A DNA stretch of 64,000 nucleotides from Agrococcus sp. SL85 (lineage in GTDB: Bacteria; Actinomycetota; Actinomycetes; Actinomycetales; Microbacteriaceae): NCBI RefSeq assembly GCF_026625845.1, contig NZ_CP113066.1:1612001-1676000 (forward strand), written 5' to 3'. This document shows, piece after piece, positions 19,014 through 27,654 of this stretch (within the stretch, counting starts at the first letter, position 1; the number at the start of each line of letters is the position of its first letter). The translations under genes were made by a program, and so were the position numbers. The notes under the pieces are model-generated. The model had not been told where the DNA came from. It made no database searches and saw only the letters and a list, made by a program, of their open reading frames with translations.

Positions 19014-20171
19014 ATGCTGTTCGGTCTCGGCAGGTCGCCCCAGCCGCATCCGTCCGCCGGGCCCGAGGGCCCCGGCGACGTCGCGGTGCCCCGCGGCATG
19101 CGCATCGCGGGCGCCTGGTCGTGGCGGGTGCTCGTCATCGCAGGCGCGGCGGCCGTGGTGATCTGGCTCGTGATGCAGTTCTCGCTCATCGTGATCCCGC
19201 TGCTCGTCGCCGCGCTGCTCACGGCCCTCCTCCTGCCGCTCGTCGACTGGCTCGTGCGGCGCCGCTGGCCGCGCGGGCTCGCCGTCGCGCTCGCGATCGT
19301 CGGCCTGCTCGTGCTCGTCTCGGGCCTGGGCTGGCTCGTGGTCTCGCAGATGCGCGCCGAGTACCCCGCCCTGCAGGAGCGCGCCGTGCGCTTCTGGGAG
19401 GACGCGCAGTCGTGGATCCTCTCGCTCCCGTTCGGCATCTCCGAGCAGGACGTCAGCGACTTCGGCACGAACATCCTCGGCACGATCCGCGACGACATCT
19501 CGTCGATCCTCTCGAGCGCGCTCACCGTCGGCGCCTCCGTCGGCCACTTCCTCGCGGGGATGCTGCTGACGATCTTCGCGCTCATCTTCACGCTCGGCGA
19601 CGGCCGCAACATCTGGCGCTGGCTCCTCGGCGTGCTGCCGAAGGGCGCGCGTCCCGCGACCGACGGCGCCGCGAGGGCCGGCTGGGTGACGCTCGGCAAC
19701 TTCGTGCGCGTGCAGGTGCTCGTCGCGGGCATCGACGCCGTCGGCATCGGCCTCGGCGCGTTCATCCTCGGCCTCTTCTACGGCGGCATGCCGCTCGTCC
19801 TGCCGATCGCGATCCTCGTCTTCCTCGGATCCTTCATCCCGATCATCGGTGCCGTCACCACGGGCGCGGTCGCCGTGCTCGTCGCGCTCATCGCGCTCGG
19901 CCCGATCCCCGCGGTGATCATGCTCGGCATCGTGCTGCTCGTGCAGCAGGTCGAGGGCCACATCCTGCAGCCGCTCGTCATGGGCACCGCCGTCAAGGTG
20001 CACCCGCTCGCGGTGGTCGTCGCGGTCGCCGCGGGATCCACGATCGCCGGCATCGCGGGCGCGCTGTTCGCCGTGCCCGTCGTGGCGTTCGTCAACGTGT
20101 TCGTGAAGACCGTCGCCTCCGGCTCGTGGCGCGCGAACCCCAACCCGTCGATCGAGGACGTCGTCCGATGA
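19014..20171 (+). CDS. AI-2E family transporter (PerM/TqsA superfamily)
   Basis: A 385-residue membrane protein with a helix pair at residues 38-90, another near 100-115, a central amphipathic domain (about 120-195) and a C-terminal block of four helices. The block includes the family-conserved [20 protein letters not shown] and [15 protein letters not shown]. Such proteins export small molecules or act as Na+/H+ antiporters; the substrate here is unknown. The stop codon overlaps the ilvA start (ATGA). Confidence 0.9.
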   Translation: MLFGLGRSPQPHPSAGPEGPGDVAVPRGMRIAGAWSWRVLVIAGAAAVVIWLVMQFSLIVIPLLVAALLTALLLPLVDWLVRRRWPRGLAVALAIVGLLVLVSGLGWLVVSQMRAEYPALQERAVRFWEDAQSWILSLPFGISEQDVSDFGTNILGTIRDDISSILSSALTVGASVGHFLAGMLLTIFALIFTLGDGRNIWRWLLGVLPKGARPATDGAARAGWVTLGNFVRVQVLVAGIDAVGIGLGAFILGLFYGGMPLVLPIAILVFLGSFIPIIGAVTTGAVAVLVALIALGPIPAVIMLGIVLLVQQVEGHILQPLVMGTAVKVHPLAVVVAVAAGSTIAGIAGALFAVPVVAFVNVFVKTVASGSWRANPNPSIEDVVR

Positions 20172-21388
20172 GCATGCCCGACCTGGCCGGCATCGAGGCC
20201 GCGCGAGAGCGCCTGCGCGGCATCGCGCAGGAGACCCCGATGGAGCGCTCGCGCTACCTGAGCGGGATGCTCGGCGCCGAGGTGTTCCTGAAGTGCGAGA
20301 ACCTGCAGCGCACCGGCGCCTACAAGATCCGCGGCGCCTACAACATGCTCGCGAAGCTGCGCCCCGAGGAGGCCGCCCGCGGCGTCGTCGCGGCCTCGGC
20401 CGGCAACCACGCCCAGGGCGTCGCGTTCGCCGCGACCGAGCTCGGGATGCGCGCCACGATCTTCATGCCGCTCGGCGTCGCCCTGCCGAAGCTGCAGGCG
20501 ACGCGCGACTACGGCGCGGAGGTCGAGCTGCGCGGGCAGGACTTCCAGACGGCCCTCGCGGCGGCCGTCGAGCACGTGGAGCGCACGGGCGCGACGTTCG
20601 TGCCCCCCTACGACCACCCCGACATCGTCGAGGGGCAGGGCACGCTCGGCCTCGAGATCCTGGAGCAGGTGCCGGAGGTCGCGACGATCGTCGTGCCCAT
20701 CGGCGGCGGCGGGCTCGCGGCCGGTGTCGCGGCGGCCGTGCGGCAGCGGGCCGCCGAGCTGGGCCGCACGGTGCGCATCGTGGGCGTGCAGGCCGAGCGC
20801 GCGGCCTCCTACCCGCCGTCGATCGGCGCGGGGGAGCCCACGACGATCCGCACGCAGCCGACGATCGCCGACGGGATCGCGGTGGCGCGGCCCGGCGCCC
20901 TGCCGTTCGAGATCATCCGCGACGCGGTCGACGAGATCGTCACGGTCTCCGACGACGACATCGCGCGCGCTCTCATCGTGCTGCTCGAGCGCGCGAAGCT
21001 CGTGGTGGAGCCGGCCGGCGCGGTGACGACCGCGGCGATCATGCGCGGGCTCGTGCCCGCCGACGGGCCCACGGTGGCCGTGGTCTCCGGCGGCAACATC
21101 GACCCGCTCTTCATGGAGCGGGTCATCGGCCGCGGCCTCGCGGCCTCGCAGCGCTACCTCAAGGTGCGCCTCGCGCTGCCCGACCGCCCGGGCCAGCTCG
21201 CGATCATCTCGCAGATCGTCTCCGACGAGCAGGCGAACGTCGTCGAGGTGCTGCACACGCAGCACGACGCGTGGACGTCGATCACCGACGTCTCGCTCGA
21301 CATCTCGGTCACCACTCGCGGGCCGGAGCACGCGGAGCGCGTCCTCGAGGCGCTGCGGCGCGCCGGCTACGAGCCCGTCGTCCTCTGA
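20168..21388 (+). CDS. ilvA: Threonine ammonia-lyase (threonine deaminase)
   Basis: A 406-residue PLP enzyme converting threonine to 2-oxobutanoate, the entry step to isoleucine. The PLP lysine is in LQRTGAYKIRGAYN, the phosphate-binding glycine loop is VVPIGGGGLAAGV and the phosphate-contacting SGGN appears as VVSGGNIDPL. A single C-terminal ACT domain (residues about 330-406, LPDRPGQLAIISQIVSDEQ) makes it the shorter, catabolic-like form common in Actinobacteria. Translation is coupled to the upstream transporter. The other ilv genes lie about 20 and 40 kb away. Confidence 0.95.
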   Translation: MSMPDLAGIEAARERLRGIAQETPMERSRYLSGMLGAEVFLKCENLQRTGAYKIRGAYNMLAKLRPEEAARGVVAASAGNHAQGVAFAATELGMRATIFMPLGVALPKLQATRDYGAEVELRGQDFQTALAAAVEHVERTGATFVPPYDHPDIVEGQGTLGLEILEQVPEVATIVVPIGGGGLAAGVAAAVRQRAAELGRTVRIVGVQAERAASYPPSIGAGEPTTIRTQPTIADGIAVARPGALPFEIIRDAVDEIVTVSDDDIARALIVLLERAKLVVEPAGAVTTAAIMRGLVPADGPTVAVVSGGNIDPLFMERVIGRGLAASQRYLKVRLALPDRPGQLAIISQIVSDEQANVVEVLHTQHDAWTSITDVSLDISVTTRGPEHAERVLEALRRAGYEPVVL

Positions 21389-21466
21389 CGGGGCCCCGCT
21401 CCGCCCTCGCTCGGCTCCGCCGTCGCCGTGGCTCCGCCCCTGCGCCCTGCCCCGCGACCCCTGCCC

Positions 21467-21643
21467 CTGAGCGGCGACTCCCGACGCTGAGTGGCGACTC
21501 CTGCCTCTGAGTGGCGACTCTTGGCGCTGAGTGGCGACTCTTGGCGCTGAGTGGCGACTCCTGACGCTGAGTGGCGACGAATGGCTGGATTTCGACGCCA
21601 GTGTCGACCGATCGGCGCCACTCGATGGCGAACGACGCCACTC
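21467..21643. repeat. Inverted repeat element: six GAGTGGCG units, core, two CGCCACTC units
   Basis: Six units of the form CTGAGTGGCGACTCNTGNCG start at 21467, 21487, 21507, 21527, 21547 and 21567, an exact 20-bp period; the first has a C in place of T in the core. A core follows (21578-21614, containing ATGGCTGGATTTCGACGCCA). Then CGCCACTC occurs at 21616 and 21636, again 20 bp apart. A second copy in the opposite orientation lies at 55815-55928 with about 85% identity in the core. Confidence 0.85.
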
Positions 21644-21796
21644 GATGTCGGAGGTGGCCCCAGGGCCGGGCAGCGAGGCCGAGAAAGCGAGGGGCGAGGG
21701 GCGAGGCGGCTAGGGGCGCGCCGGCGAGGAGCTAGAGGGGGAGCGGCGAGGGGCCAGGCGGCGAGGGTCGGGGTGCGCGAGCCGCGGGAGGCGCCG

Positions 21797-21852
21797 GCCG
21801 GACACCGCAGAGGGCCCCGCGCACGTGCGCGGGGCCCTCTGCGGTGTCCGGC
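21797..21852. terminator. Perfect 28-bp palindrome, bidirectional terminator
   Basis: Two perfect 28-base arms, starting GCCGGACACCGCAGAGGGCC and continuing to the centre at 21824/21825. It lies 17 bases beyond the greA stop and serves both ilvA and greA. Confidence 0.85.
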
Positions 21853-21869
21853 GCGCTGCGCCGAGAGGC

Positions 21870-22355
21870 CTACGGGCGGTAGGTCTGCACGTCGAGGATC
21901 TCGACCTCGATCGTCGCGCCCGAGGGGGCCTCGTAGGAGGTCTTCGCGCCGATCTTCAGGCCCATGATCGCGCTGCCCAGCGGGCTCGCCTCGCTGTAGA
22001 CGTCGAGGTCGCCCGTCTCCTGGATCTCGCGGTTGCCCACGAGGAACGTGGTGGGGTCGCCGGCGATCGTCGCCTTCACGACGGTGCCGGGCTCGACGAC
22101 GCCCGAGGCCTGCGGCGCCTCGCCGACCTTGGCGGTGCGCAGCAGCTGCGTGATCTGGGCGATGCGCGCCTCGATCTGCGCCTGGTCGTCCTTGGCGGCG
22201 TGGTAGCCGCCGTTCTCCTTGAGGTCGCCCTCGTCGCGGGCCTCCTCGATGCGCTTCGCGATCTCCGCGCGCACGGGCCCCTGCAGGTGCTCCAGCTCGC
22301 CCTGCAGGCGGTCGTGCGCCTCCTGGGTGAGCCAGGTCTCCGTGGTGCCGTTCAT
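21870..22355 (-). CDS. greA: Transcription elongation factor GreA
   Basis: A 161-residue protein. The N-terminal coiled coil (residues about 8-78) carries the conserved tip motif ARDEGDLKENGGYHAAKDDQ with the acidic pair needed to stimulate RNA polymerase transcript cleavage. The C-terminal FKBP-like globular domain has VGNREIQETGDLDVYSEASP and SPLGSAIMG. The start MNGTTETWLTQ is preceded by GGGAGA. Strong terminators bound it on both sides, so it is monocistronic. Confidence 0.95.
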   Translation of the reverse strand: MNGTTETWLTQEAHDRLQGELEHLQGPVRAEIAKRIEEARDEGDLKENGGYHAAKDDQAQIEARIAQITQLLRTAKVGEAPQASGVVEPGTVVKATIAGDPTTFLVGNREIQETGDLDVYSEASPLGSAIMGLKIGAKTSYEAPSGATIEVEILDVQTYRP

Positions 22356-22377
22356 GTCGTCTCCCGGTATGCACAGA

Positions 22378-22398
22378 ACCGGCCCCGAGTGGGCCGGT
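22378..22398 (-). terminator. Hairpin between DUF4307 gene and greA
   Basis: Perfect 8-bp stem ACCGGCCC / GGGCCGGT with loop CGAGT, 12 bases after the DUF4307 stop. Confidence 0.6.
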
Positions 22399-22410
22399 CC
22401 GGCCACGATC

Positions 22411-22803
22411 CTACGGGATCCAACACTGGGAGACGGCTCCACTCGCGGCGGGAGCCGCGGTCCGGAGCGTCACGGCATGCCCCGTGGTGCGCCGGTCGGA
22501 GGCCTCGAGCACCACCTCACGCCAACCGACGATGCCGAAGGAGAGGTCGAGGGCCTCGACGGCGCACACGACCTCGGTGCCGGGCTCCGCGGTCACCTCG
22601 AAGCGCACCTCGACGGTGCTCGCGTCGACGACGGTGTGGCCGGTGTCCTGGGCCTGCACCTGCGGGCTCGCGGGGTCTGCGCCGATCCACCAGAGCGCCG
22701 CGACGACGAGCGTCAGCGCGACGATCCCGGCGATCCACCAGCGGCGCAGGCGGCGCGGCGACGCGGCGCGCGCTCGTCCGTAGCGGGCGTCGAGGTCGGT
22801 CAT
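22411..22803 (-). CDS. DUF4307 domain-containing membrane protein
   Basis: A 130-residue protein with a basic cytoplasmic start (MTDLDARYGRARAASPRRLR), one membrane helix (WWIAGIVALTLVVAALWWI) and an extracytoplasmic beta-rich domain ending SQCWIP. The domain holds the conserved VRFEVTAEPGTEVVCAVEAL. It lies between greA and the divergent mca gene, its usual actinobacterial neighbourhood. Function unknown. Confidence 0.88.
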   Translation of the reverse strand: MTDLDARYGRARAASPRRLRRWWIAGIVALTLVVAALWWIGADPASPQVQAQDTGHTVVDASTVEVRFEVTAEPGTEVVCAVEALDLSFGIVGWREVVLEASDRRTTGHAVTLRTAAPAASGAVSQCWIP

Positions 22804-22902
22804 CTGCGGCTCTCGTGCGGGGTGGCTCGTGGGAGGATGGGGTGCCTCCAGCCTAGTCGCCGCACCGCCCGGCGCGGCCCGCCGGGGGCGGGAGGAGCCC
22901 AG

Positions 22903-23757
22903 GTGCGACGTCTGCTCGCGGTCCACGCCCACCCCGACGACGAGTCGAGCAAGGGAGCGGGCACCCTCGCGCGCTACGCCGCGGAGGGCGCGCAGGTGAC
23001 GGTCGTCTCGTGCACGGGCGGCGAGAGCGGCGACGTCCTCACGCAGGGCTTCGCGCTGCGGCACCGCGCGTCGCGCGACATGGCGGGGCTCCGCCGCGTC
23101 GAGATGGCGGCCGCGCAGGCCGCGCTCGGCATCGACCACGTCTGGCTGGGCTACGTCGACTCCGGGCTGCCGGACCCCGGCGACCCCCTGCGGCCGCTCT
23201 CGTTCGCGACGATACCCGTCGAGGTGTCGGGGCGCGCGCTCGTGCGCCTCATCCGTCGGCTGCGCCCGCAGGTCGTGACCACCTACGACGAGACGGGCGG
23301 CTACCCGCACCCCGACCACATCCGCTGCCACGAGGTCACGATGTGGGCCGTCGAGCACGCAGCCTCCGGGCTGCCGGAGCTCGGCGAGCCGTGGCGGGTC
23401 GAGAAGGTCTACGTCGACCGCTCCATGAGCGGCCAGCGCCTCCGCGCCCTCATCGCCGCCCTCGAGGCGAGCGATCCGGACGACGCGCGCCTGCCCGACA
23501 TGCGCGGCTGGTCCGAGCGGATCGGCGACCGCGGCGCGACCATCACGGCGCGCGTCGACATCGCGGCGCACCTCGAGGCGCGCGACGCGGCCCTCCGCGC
23601 GCACGCGAGCCAGGTCGAGCCCGACTCGCCCTTCTTCTTCTGGCCGCACGAGCTGCTGCGCGGCGCCTGGCCGACCGACGACTACGAGCTCGTCCGCGGC
23701 GCGGGCCAGGGCGGCGGCACGGAGGACGACCTGTTCGAAGGCGTCGAGGAGGCCTGA
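22903..23757 (+). CDS. mca: Mycothiol conjugate amidase
   Basis: A 284-residue zinc amidase of the LmbE/PIG-L fold that cleaves mycothiol S-conjugates, releasing a mercapturic acid for export during detoxification. Zinc ligands are in LLAVHAHPDDESSKG and YPHPDHIRCHEV; the conserved TCTGGE-type loop is SCTGGESGDVL. The closely related MshB differs in length and in this loop, so Mca is preferred. The GTG start has GGAGGAG 5 bases upstream. It is translationally coupled to the next gene (TGATG). Confidence 0.93.
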   Translation: MRRLLAVHAHPDDESSKGAGTLARYAAEGAQVTVVSCTGGESGDVLTQGFALRHRASRDMAGLRRVEMAAAQAALGIDHVWLGYVDSGLPDPGDPLRPLSFATIPVEVSGRALVRLIRRLRPQVVTTYDETGGYPHPDHIRCHEVTMWAVEHAASGLPELGEPWRVEKVYVDRSMSGQRLRALIAALEASDPDDARLPDMRGWSERIGDRGATITARVDIAAHLEARDAALRAHASQVEPDSPFFFWPHELLRGAWPTDDYELVRGAGQGGGTEDDLFEGVEEA

Positions 23758-24107
23758 TGCTCGGCTCCGCGCAGCTCGCCGGCAGCAGCCCGCTGCCCTT
23801 CGACCCCGACATGGTGACGCCCGGCGTCATCGGCTTCCTCGCGACCGTCGCCGTCGCGGTCGTCGTGATGCTCCTCATGTGGGACTTCAACCGGCGCGTG
23901 CGCCGCATCAACGACCGCGCGGAGATCAAGGAGCGCATCGCGCTCGAAGTCGCCGAGCGCGAGGCGGCCGAGCGCGCCGCCGCGGCAGGGCAGCCCGAGG
24001 CGGTCGCAGGTGAGCTCGCGGCCTCCGAGCCGACCGCGGTGCCCGACGCGACGGACGAGGGCTCCCGGCCCGGGGGCCCGGAGCAGGAGCGCCGCGCCGA
24101 CGCCTGA
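23757..24107 (+). CDS. Small single-helix membrane protein coupled to mca
   Basis: A 116-residue protein with one membrane helix (residues about 23-42, VIGFLATVAVAVVVMLLMWD), then a basic and acidic coiled region (RRVRRINDRAEIKERI) and a disordered Ala/Glu/Pro-rich tail. Its ATG overlaps the mca stop. A small membrane protein after mca is common in Actinobacteria, but its function is unknown. Confidence 0.8.
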   Translation: MLGSAQLAGSSPLPFDPDMVTPGVIGFLATVAVAVVVMLLMWDFNRRVRRINDRAEIKERIALEVAEREAAERAAAAGQPEAVAGELAASEPTAVPDATDEGSRPGGPEQERRADA

Positions 24108-24155
24108 GGTCGCGCGGCGGCGCGCTCCGCGGGCCTCGAGCGGGGCCGCGGAGCG

Positions 24156-24569
24156 TCAGAGCACGCCCACGGAGGTCGCGCGCCAGCGCCCGTCGAGGCC
24201 CTCGAGGCGGATCGCGACGGCGCGGGTCCGGCCCGCCGAGCGGACGACGACCGCGCCCTCGACGACGCCGTCGGCGCAGTGGCAGGCGCGCACGCGGCTG
24301 ATCGCGAAGCCCGGCACCTCGCGGCTCGCGCGACGGGCCCGTGCCTGCCTCGCCGCGAGCGCGCGGCGCACGAGGCAGTCGTAGGTGGGCTCGGTGACCC
24401 AGCGGGCGATCTGCTGCACGTCGCGGACGCCGAGCAGGATCTCGACGACGCTCGTCGCGAGGTTCTCGAGCAGCGGCGCGGGATCGGGGAGGCCCGCCGA
24501 CGAGCAGGGCTGGAAGTCGAAGTACTCCTCGGCGTCCGCCGCGGTCATCCGCCGTCGCATCGTGCGCAT
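24156..24569 (-). CDS. Rv3235 family protein
   Basis: A 137-residue cytoplasmic protein. Hallmarks are the N-terminal EEYFDFQPCSSAGLPDPAPL, the helical LENLATSVVEILLGVRDVQQ segment ending IARWVTEPTYDCL, and C-terminal strands with VRACHCADGVVEGAVVVRS and GRWRATSVGVL. The family is actinobacterial and of unknown function. The ATG at 24569 follows a GGGGG site. Confidence 0.85.
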   Translation of the reverse strand: MRTMRRRMTAADAEEYFDFQPCSSAGLPDPAPLLENLATSVVEILLGVRDVQQIARWVTEPTYDCLVRRALAARQARARRASREVPGFAISRVRACHCADGVVEGAVVVRSAGRTRAVAIRLEGLDGRWRATSVGVL

Positions 24570-24721
24570 CGTGTCCCCCTCGAGCCTCGCCCCGGCCGTT
24601 CCCGGTCGGCCGGCCCGTTGTGGCGCCGTTGCGCGAAAACATAGCCAACCCTGAGGGATCGGGGCATGGGCAGAACTCCCCATCTGTGGAGAGCGCGGAC
24701 GGGTGCGCCCCGGCGCGCCGT

Positions 24722-24727
24722 TAGATT
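24722..24727 (+). promoter_or_regulatory. Candidate leaderless -10 box
   Basis: TAGATT, seven bases, GTG at 24735. Confidence 0.45.
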
Positions 24728-24734
24728 CGCCCGC

Positions 24735-25304
24735 GTGCGCTTCGACGACCTGTTCGACGACCTCGAGAGCCAGCTCGAGGCGGAGCAGGGCGCCGAGCGC
24801 CGCGACCTGGAGGCCGAGGAGGAGCGGTTCCGGGTCGGCAGGCTCGAGCTCCGCGACCGCATCGCCGCGGCGCCGCGCGCGCTCGACCTCGCGCTGCGAG
24901 CAGGGGGCAGGCTGCGCCTGCGCCGCATGGCGCTCGGCCGCGACTGGTTGAACGGTGAGGTGCTCGAGGGCGCTCCCGCGGGCACGGGGGCGATCGTGCC
25001 GCTGCACGCGATCGCGGGGATCGAGCTCGACGGCGACGCGATCCGCGGCTCGGTGCGCCCGCAGCCCCCACGGGCAGACCTCGCGCAGCGGCTCTCCTTC
25101 GCGTTCGCGCTGCGCGACCTCGCGCGGCGCCGCGCGCCGGTCATCCTCGAGGGCGGCCACCCGCTCTCGGGCACGATCGACCGCGTCGGCCGCGACCACC
25201 TCGACCTCGCGCTGCACGAGCCGGGCTCGAGCCCGCGCCACGGCACGGTGCGCTCGTGGCGCGTGGTGCCCTTCGCGGCCTTCGACTGGGTCCGCCTCCC
25301 GTAG
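24735..25304 (+). CDS. Hypothetical protein, VRFDDLFDDLESQ type
   Basis: A 189-residue cytoplasmic protein. An acidic helical N-terminus (FDDLFDDLESQLEAEQGAER) is followed by beta-strand-rich sequence (LRRMALGRDWLNGEVL, ILEGGHPLSGTIDRVGRDHL). The two halves look like repeats of a small barrel (hydrophobic, G-T-I, D-R-V). I do not recognise a named family. Proteins with this start occur near the Rv3235 and helix-turn-helix genes in Microbacteriaceae; that is recollection, not a search. Confidence 0.75.
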   Translation: MRFDDLFDDLESQLEAEQGAERRDLEAEEERFRVGRLELRDRIAAAPRALDLALRAGGRLRLRRMALGRDWLNGEVLEGAPAGTGAIVPLHAIAGIELDGDAIRGSVRPQPPRADLAQRLSFAFALRDLARRRAPVILEGGHPLSGTIDRVGRDHLDLALHEPGSSPRHGTVRSWRVVPFAAFDWVRLP

Positions 25305-25370
25305 CGCACCCCGCCGCCGGCGCGCAGCGCTCTTGTCGGAGGCGCGGTCCAGCGGCTCGGGGAGGCGCGG

Positions 25371-25628
25371 TCAGCGGTCGCCGAAGAGGTCGGCGATGCT
25401 CGCCGTCTGCGCCTGCCGCCACAGCGCCCGGCGGCGCTCGACCTCGAGCTCGCGATCGATCCACGCCTGCAGCTCGTCGGCGTCGACGCGCCAGGCGCCG
25501 GCGACGCGCACCCCGCGGAGCTCCCCGTCGTCCAGGAGCGCCCGGACGGCGGCGGGCGTCGAGCCGAGGGCCTCGGCGACGTCTGCCACGGCCAGGAAGC
25601 GGCGGGGCTCGAGGGGCATGCGAACCAT
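25371..25628 (-). CDS. Small helix-turn-helix (MerR/excisionase-like) DNA-binding protein
   Basis: An 85-residue protein. Residues about 10-57 form the HTH_17 fold (FLAVADVAEALGSTPAAVRA, then LRGVRVAGAWRVDADELQAW) typical of BldC-like and excisionase-like proteins. A basic and helical C-terminus follows (RELEVERRRALWRQ). Both ATGs (25628 and 25619) are possible starts. There is no integrase nearby, so it is more likely a chromosomal regulator than a phage excisionase. Confidence 0.85.
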   Translation of the reverse strand: MVRMPLEPRRFLAVADVAEALGSTPAAVRALLDDGELRGVRVAGAWRVDADELQAWIDRELEVERRRALWRQAQTASIADLFGDR

Positions 25629-25791
25629 TGTGGGCCGCGCGGCAGATCGGGGCGCCGGCCTGTGGAGAGCCGACGGGCCCGGGACCGGCGCTGTGGAGAA
25701 CTTCCGCCCGTGCCGGGCGCGCTCGGGCACGGTGGTGCCGATCCGGAGCCGCCGCGGCGCCGCTCCGGGCCCGCCGAGACGAGGAGGAGCG

Positions 25792-26400
25792 ATGGCGACC
25801 CGACGCACCTGGATGGACCCGAGGCTCGTCATCGGCGTCGTGCTCGTGCTCGCCTCCCTCGGGGGCGTGTGGCTCGTCGTCGACCAGTCCGCGCGATCCG
25901 AGCAGGCCTGGTCCGCGACGCGCACGCTGCTGCCCGGCGACACGATCGCGGCGGGCGACGTCGCCCCGGTCGACGTGCGGCTCCCGCAGTCGTCCTCGCT
26001 CTACCTGCCCGCGGGCACCGACCCCGTCGGCATGGTCGTGGCCTCGACCGTGGGGGAGGGGGAGGTCCTCCCGACGCGAGCGGTGGGCGAGTCGTCGGCC
26101 GCCGAGCGCGCCGCCGTGGTCATCGACGTGGGCGAGGGCCTGCCGACGGCGGTGCGGGCAGGCGCGCACGTCGACGTCTGGACCGCGGCGCCCACCGCCG
26201 AGGGCTTCGCGGCGCCGGCGGTGCTCGTCGACGACGCGATCGTCGTGGGCGTCGTCGAGGACGAGGGGATCATCGCCGCGGCCGGCGTGCGGCTCGAGCT
26301 GCTCGTCCCCCGCGACGCGACGGGCGCGCTGCTCGAGGCGCTCTCGAACGAGCACGCGGTGAGCGTCGTGCCGCTCGCGCAGCCGGTGGCGTCGCCGTGA
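25792..26400 (+). CDS. SAF domain protein (CpaB/FlgA-like)
   Basis: A 202-residue membrane-anchored protein. One helix lies at residues 11-30 (LVIGVVLVLASLGGVWLVVD), followed by a SAF domain (residues about 42-105, TRTLLPGDTIAAGDVAPVDV and VGEGEVLPTRAVG). The rest resembles the CpaB assembly region (GAHVDVWTA). Start ATG after GAGGAGGAG. Its stop overlaps the GTG of a CpaE-like ATPase. CpaB and CpaE act together in Flp/Tad pili, but no secretin, pilin or CpaF is in the window. Confidence 0.85.
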   Translation: MATRRTWMDPRLVIGVVLVLASLGGVWLVVDQSARSEQAWSATRTLLPGDTIAAGDVAPVDVRLPQSSSLYLPAGTDPVGMVVASTVGEGEVLPTRAVGESSAAERAAVVIDVGEGLPTAVRAGAHVDVWTAAPTAEGFAAPAVLVDDAIVVGVVEDEGIIAAAGVRLELLVPRDATGALLEALSNEHAVSVVPLAQPVASP

Positions 26401-27650
26401 TCGGGCTCGCCGTCTCCGCCCCGCTCGAGCGGGAGGACGCCGTGGTGCGCGAGGCCGCGCGGCACGGCCACCGGGTCGCGATCCGCGCCGCGACCGCCGC
26501 CGACCTCGTCGAGCGCCTCGCCGCGCGCCCCGCGGACGCCGAGCCCGCGATCGACCTCGTGCTCGTCGTCGCCGACGAGCCCCACGCGAGCCGCGCGCTC
26601 GTCGAGGCGTGCGACGCGCGAGGGCTGCGGCTGCTCGCGCTCGCCGACGATGCGGGGGAGCGCTCCCGCGCCCAGGCCCTCGGGATCGACGCGGTGGCGT
26701 GGGCCGACGGCTTCGCGGCGGTCGAGGCGGCGGTCGCGCCCGAGCGCCGCGCCGATCGGGCGCCCGCGCCCCGCGGCCGCGTCGTCGCCGTGTGGGGGCC
26801 GCACGGCGCCCCGGGGCGCACGACCGCGGCCATCGCGCTCTCGGCGGAGCCTCGCGCTCCTGGGCAGCCGGGTCGCGCTCGTCGACGCCGACACCACGAG
26901 CGCGGCGATCGCGCCGGCGCTCGGCCTGCTCGACGAGGCGCCCGGCTTCGCCGCGGCGGCCCGCCTGGCGCGGGCGGGCAGCCTCACGGTCGACGAGCTC
27001 GACCGAATCGCGCAGGCGGTCCCGACCCTCGGCGGCGCCATCCGCGTGCTCACGGGCATCGGGCGTGCGAGCCGCTGGCCGGAGCTCGGCGCCGAGCGCG
27101 TCTCGGAGGTGCTCGAGCGGTGCCGCGACTGGGCGGACGTGACGATCGTCGACGTCGCCGCGAGCCTCGAGCGCGACGAGGAGATCTCCAGCGACCTCTT
27201 CGCCCCGCGCCGCCACGCCGCGACCATCGCGGCGCTCGAGGCGGCGGACGAGGTGGTCGTCGTCGCGGGCGGCGACGCCGTGGGGATCGCGCGGCTCGTG
27301 CGGGCGCTCCCGGAGCCTGCGAGCGCTCGTGCCCCACGCGCGACCGCGCGTCGTGGTGAACAAGGTGCGCGCCGCGGCGATCGGGGTCGCGCCGGAGCGG
27401 GCGGTGCAGGAGACGCTGCGGCGGCTCGCCCAGGTCACGCCCGAGGCGTGCTGGCCCTTCGACGCGCGCGCCGCCGACGCCGCGCTGCTCGAGGGACGCC
27501 CGCTCGTCGACGTCGCCGGCCGGTCGCGGCTGCGCCGACGGGTGCAGGAGGCTCGCGCTCGCGCTCGTGCCGCAGGACGCGGCCCCCACGCGGGCCTCCC
27601 TGCGCGCCGCCGAGCGGCCCAGGAGGCGACTGCTCGCCGCGCTACGCTGA
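26397..27650 (+). pseudogene. CpaE/MinD-like P-loop ATPase, three frameshifts
   Basis: The conceptual protein is 416 residues once three single-base insertions (26850-26851, 27316-27317, 27550-27551) are removed. An N-terminal receiver-like domain (VIGLAVSAPLEREDAVVREA) is followed by a deviant Walker A, WGPHGAPGRTTAAIAL, with Arg where MinD has Lys. Next comes VALVDADTTS (Walker A' region), then VTIVDVAASLERDEEISSDL and VVVNKVRAAAIG. It is coupled to the SAF gene upstream (GTGA overlap) and stops five bases before pdtaS. All three breaks turn GAGCT into GAGCCT or GAGGCT, so a shared artefact is more likely than triple decay in one otherwise clean gene. Confidence 0.85.
27643..27648 (+). promoter_or_regulatory. 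Candidate leaderless -10 box of pdtaS
   Basis: TACGCT, six bases, GTG at 27655; it lies in the last codons of the CpaE-like gene. Confidence 0.45.
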
Positions 27651-27654
27651 AGCG

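Larger units (their letters stand above)
21389..21869. other. Long intergenic region between convergent ilvA and greA
   Basis: No convincing gene. The region holds an inverted element with 20-bp period (21467-21643), a G-rich low-complexity stretch (about 21650-21790, repeated GGCGAGGGG-like words) and a very strong terminator (21797-21852). Short open frames crossing the repeat encode repetitive peptides and are not supported as genes. Confidence 0.7.

Noticed and set aside
21467..21643. CRISPR array
   Set aside because: The repeat period (20 bp) leaves no unique spacers, the units degenerate gradually, both orientations occur, and there are no cas genes.
21531..21713. Small proteins encoded across the GAGTGGCG elements
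   Set aside because: The frames are repetitive, lack ribosome sites and exist on both strands because the element is nearly palindromic; peptide similarity between copies follows from DNA similarity unless codon analysis shows otherwise.
25371..25628. A phage or plasmid excisionase marking a mobile element
   Set aside because: No integrase, attachment repeats or phage genes are nearby, and the flanking genes are ordinary chromosomal actinobacterial genes.
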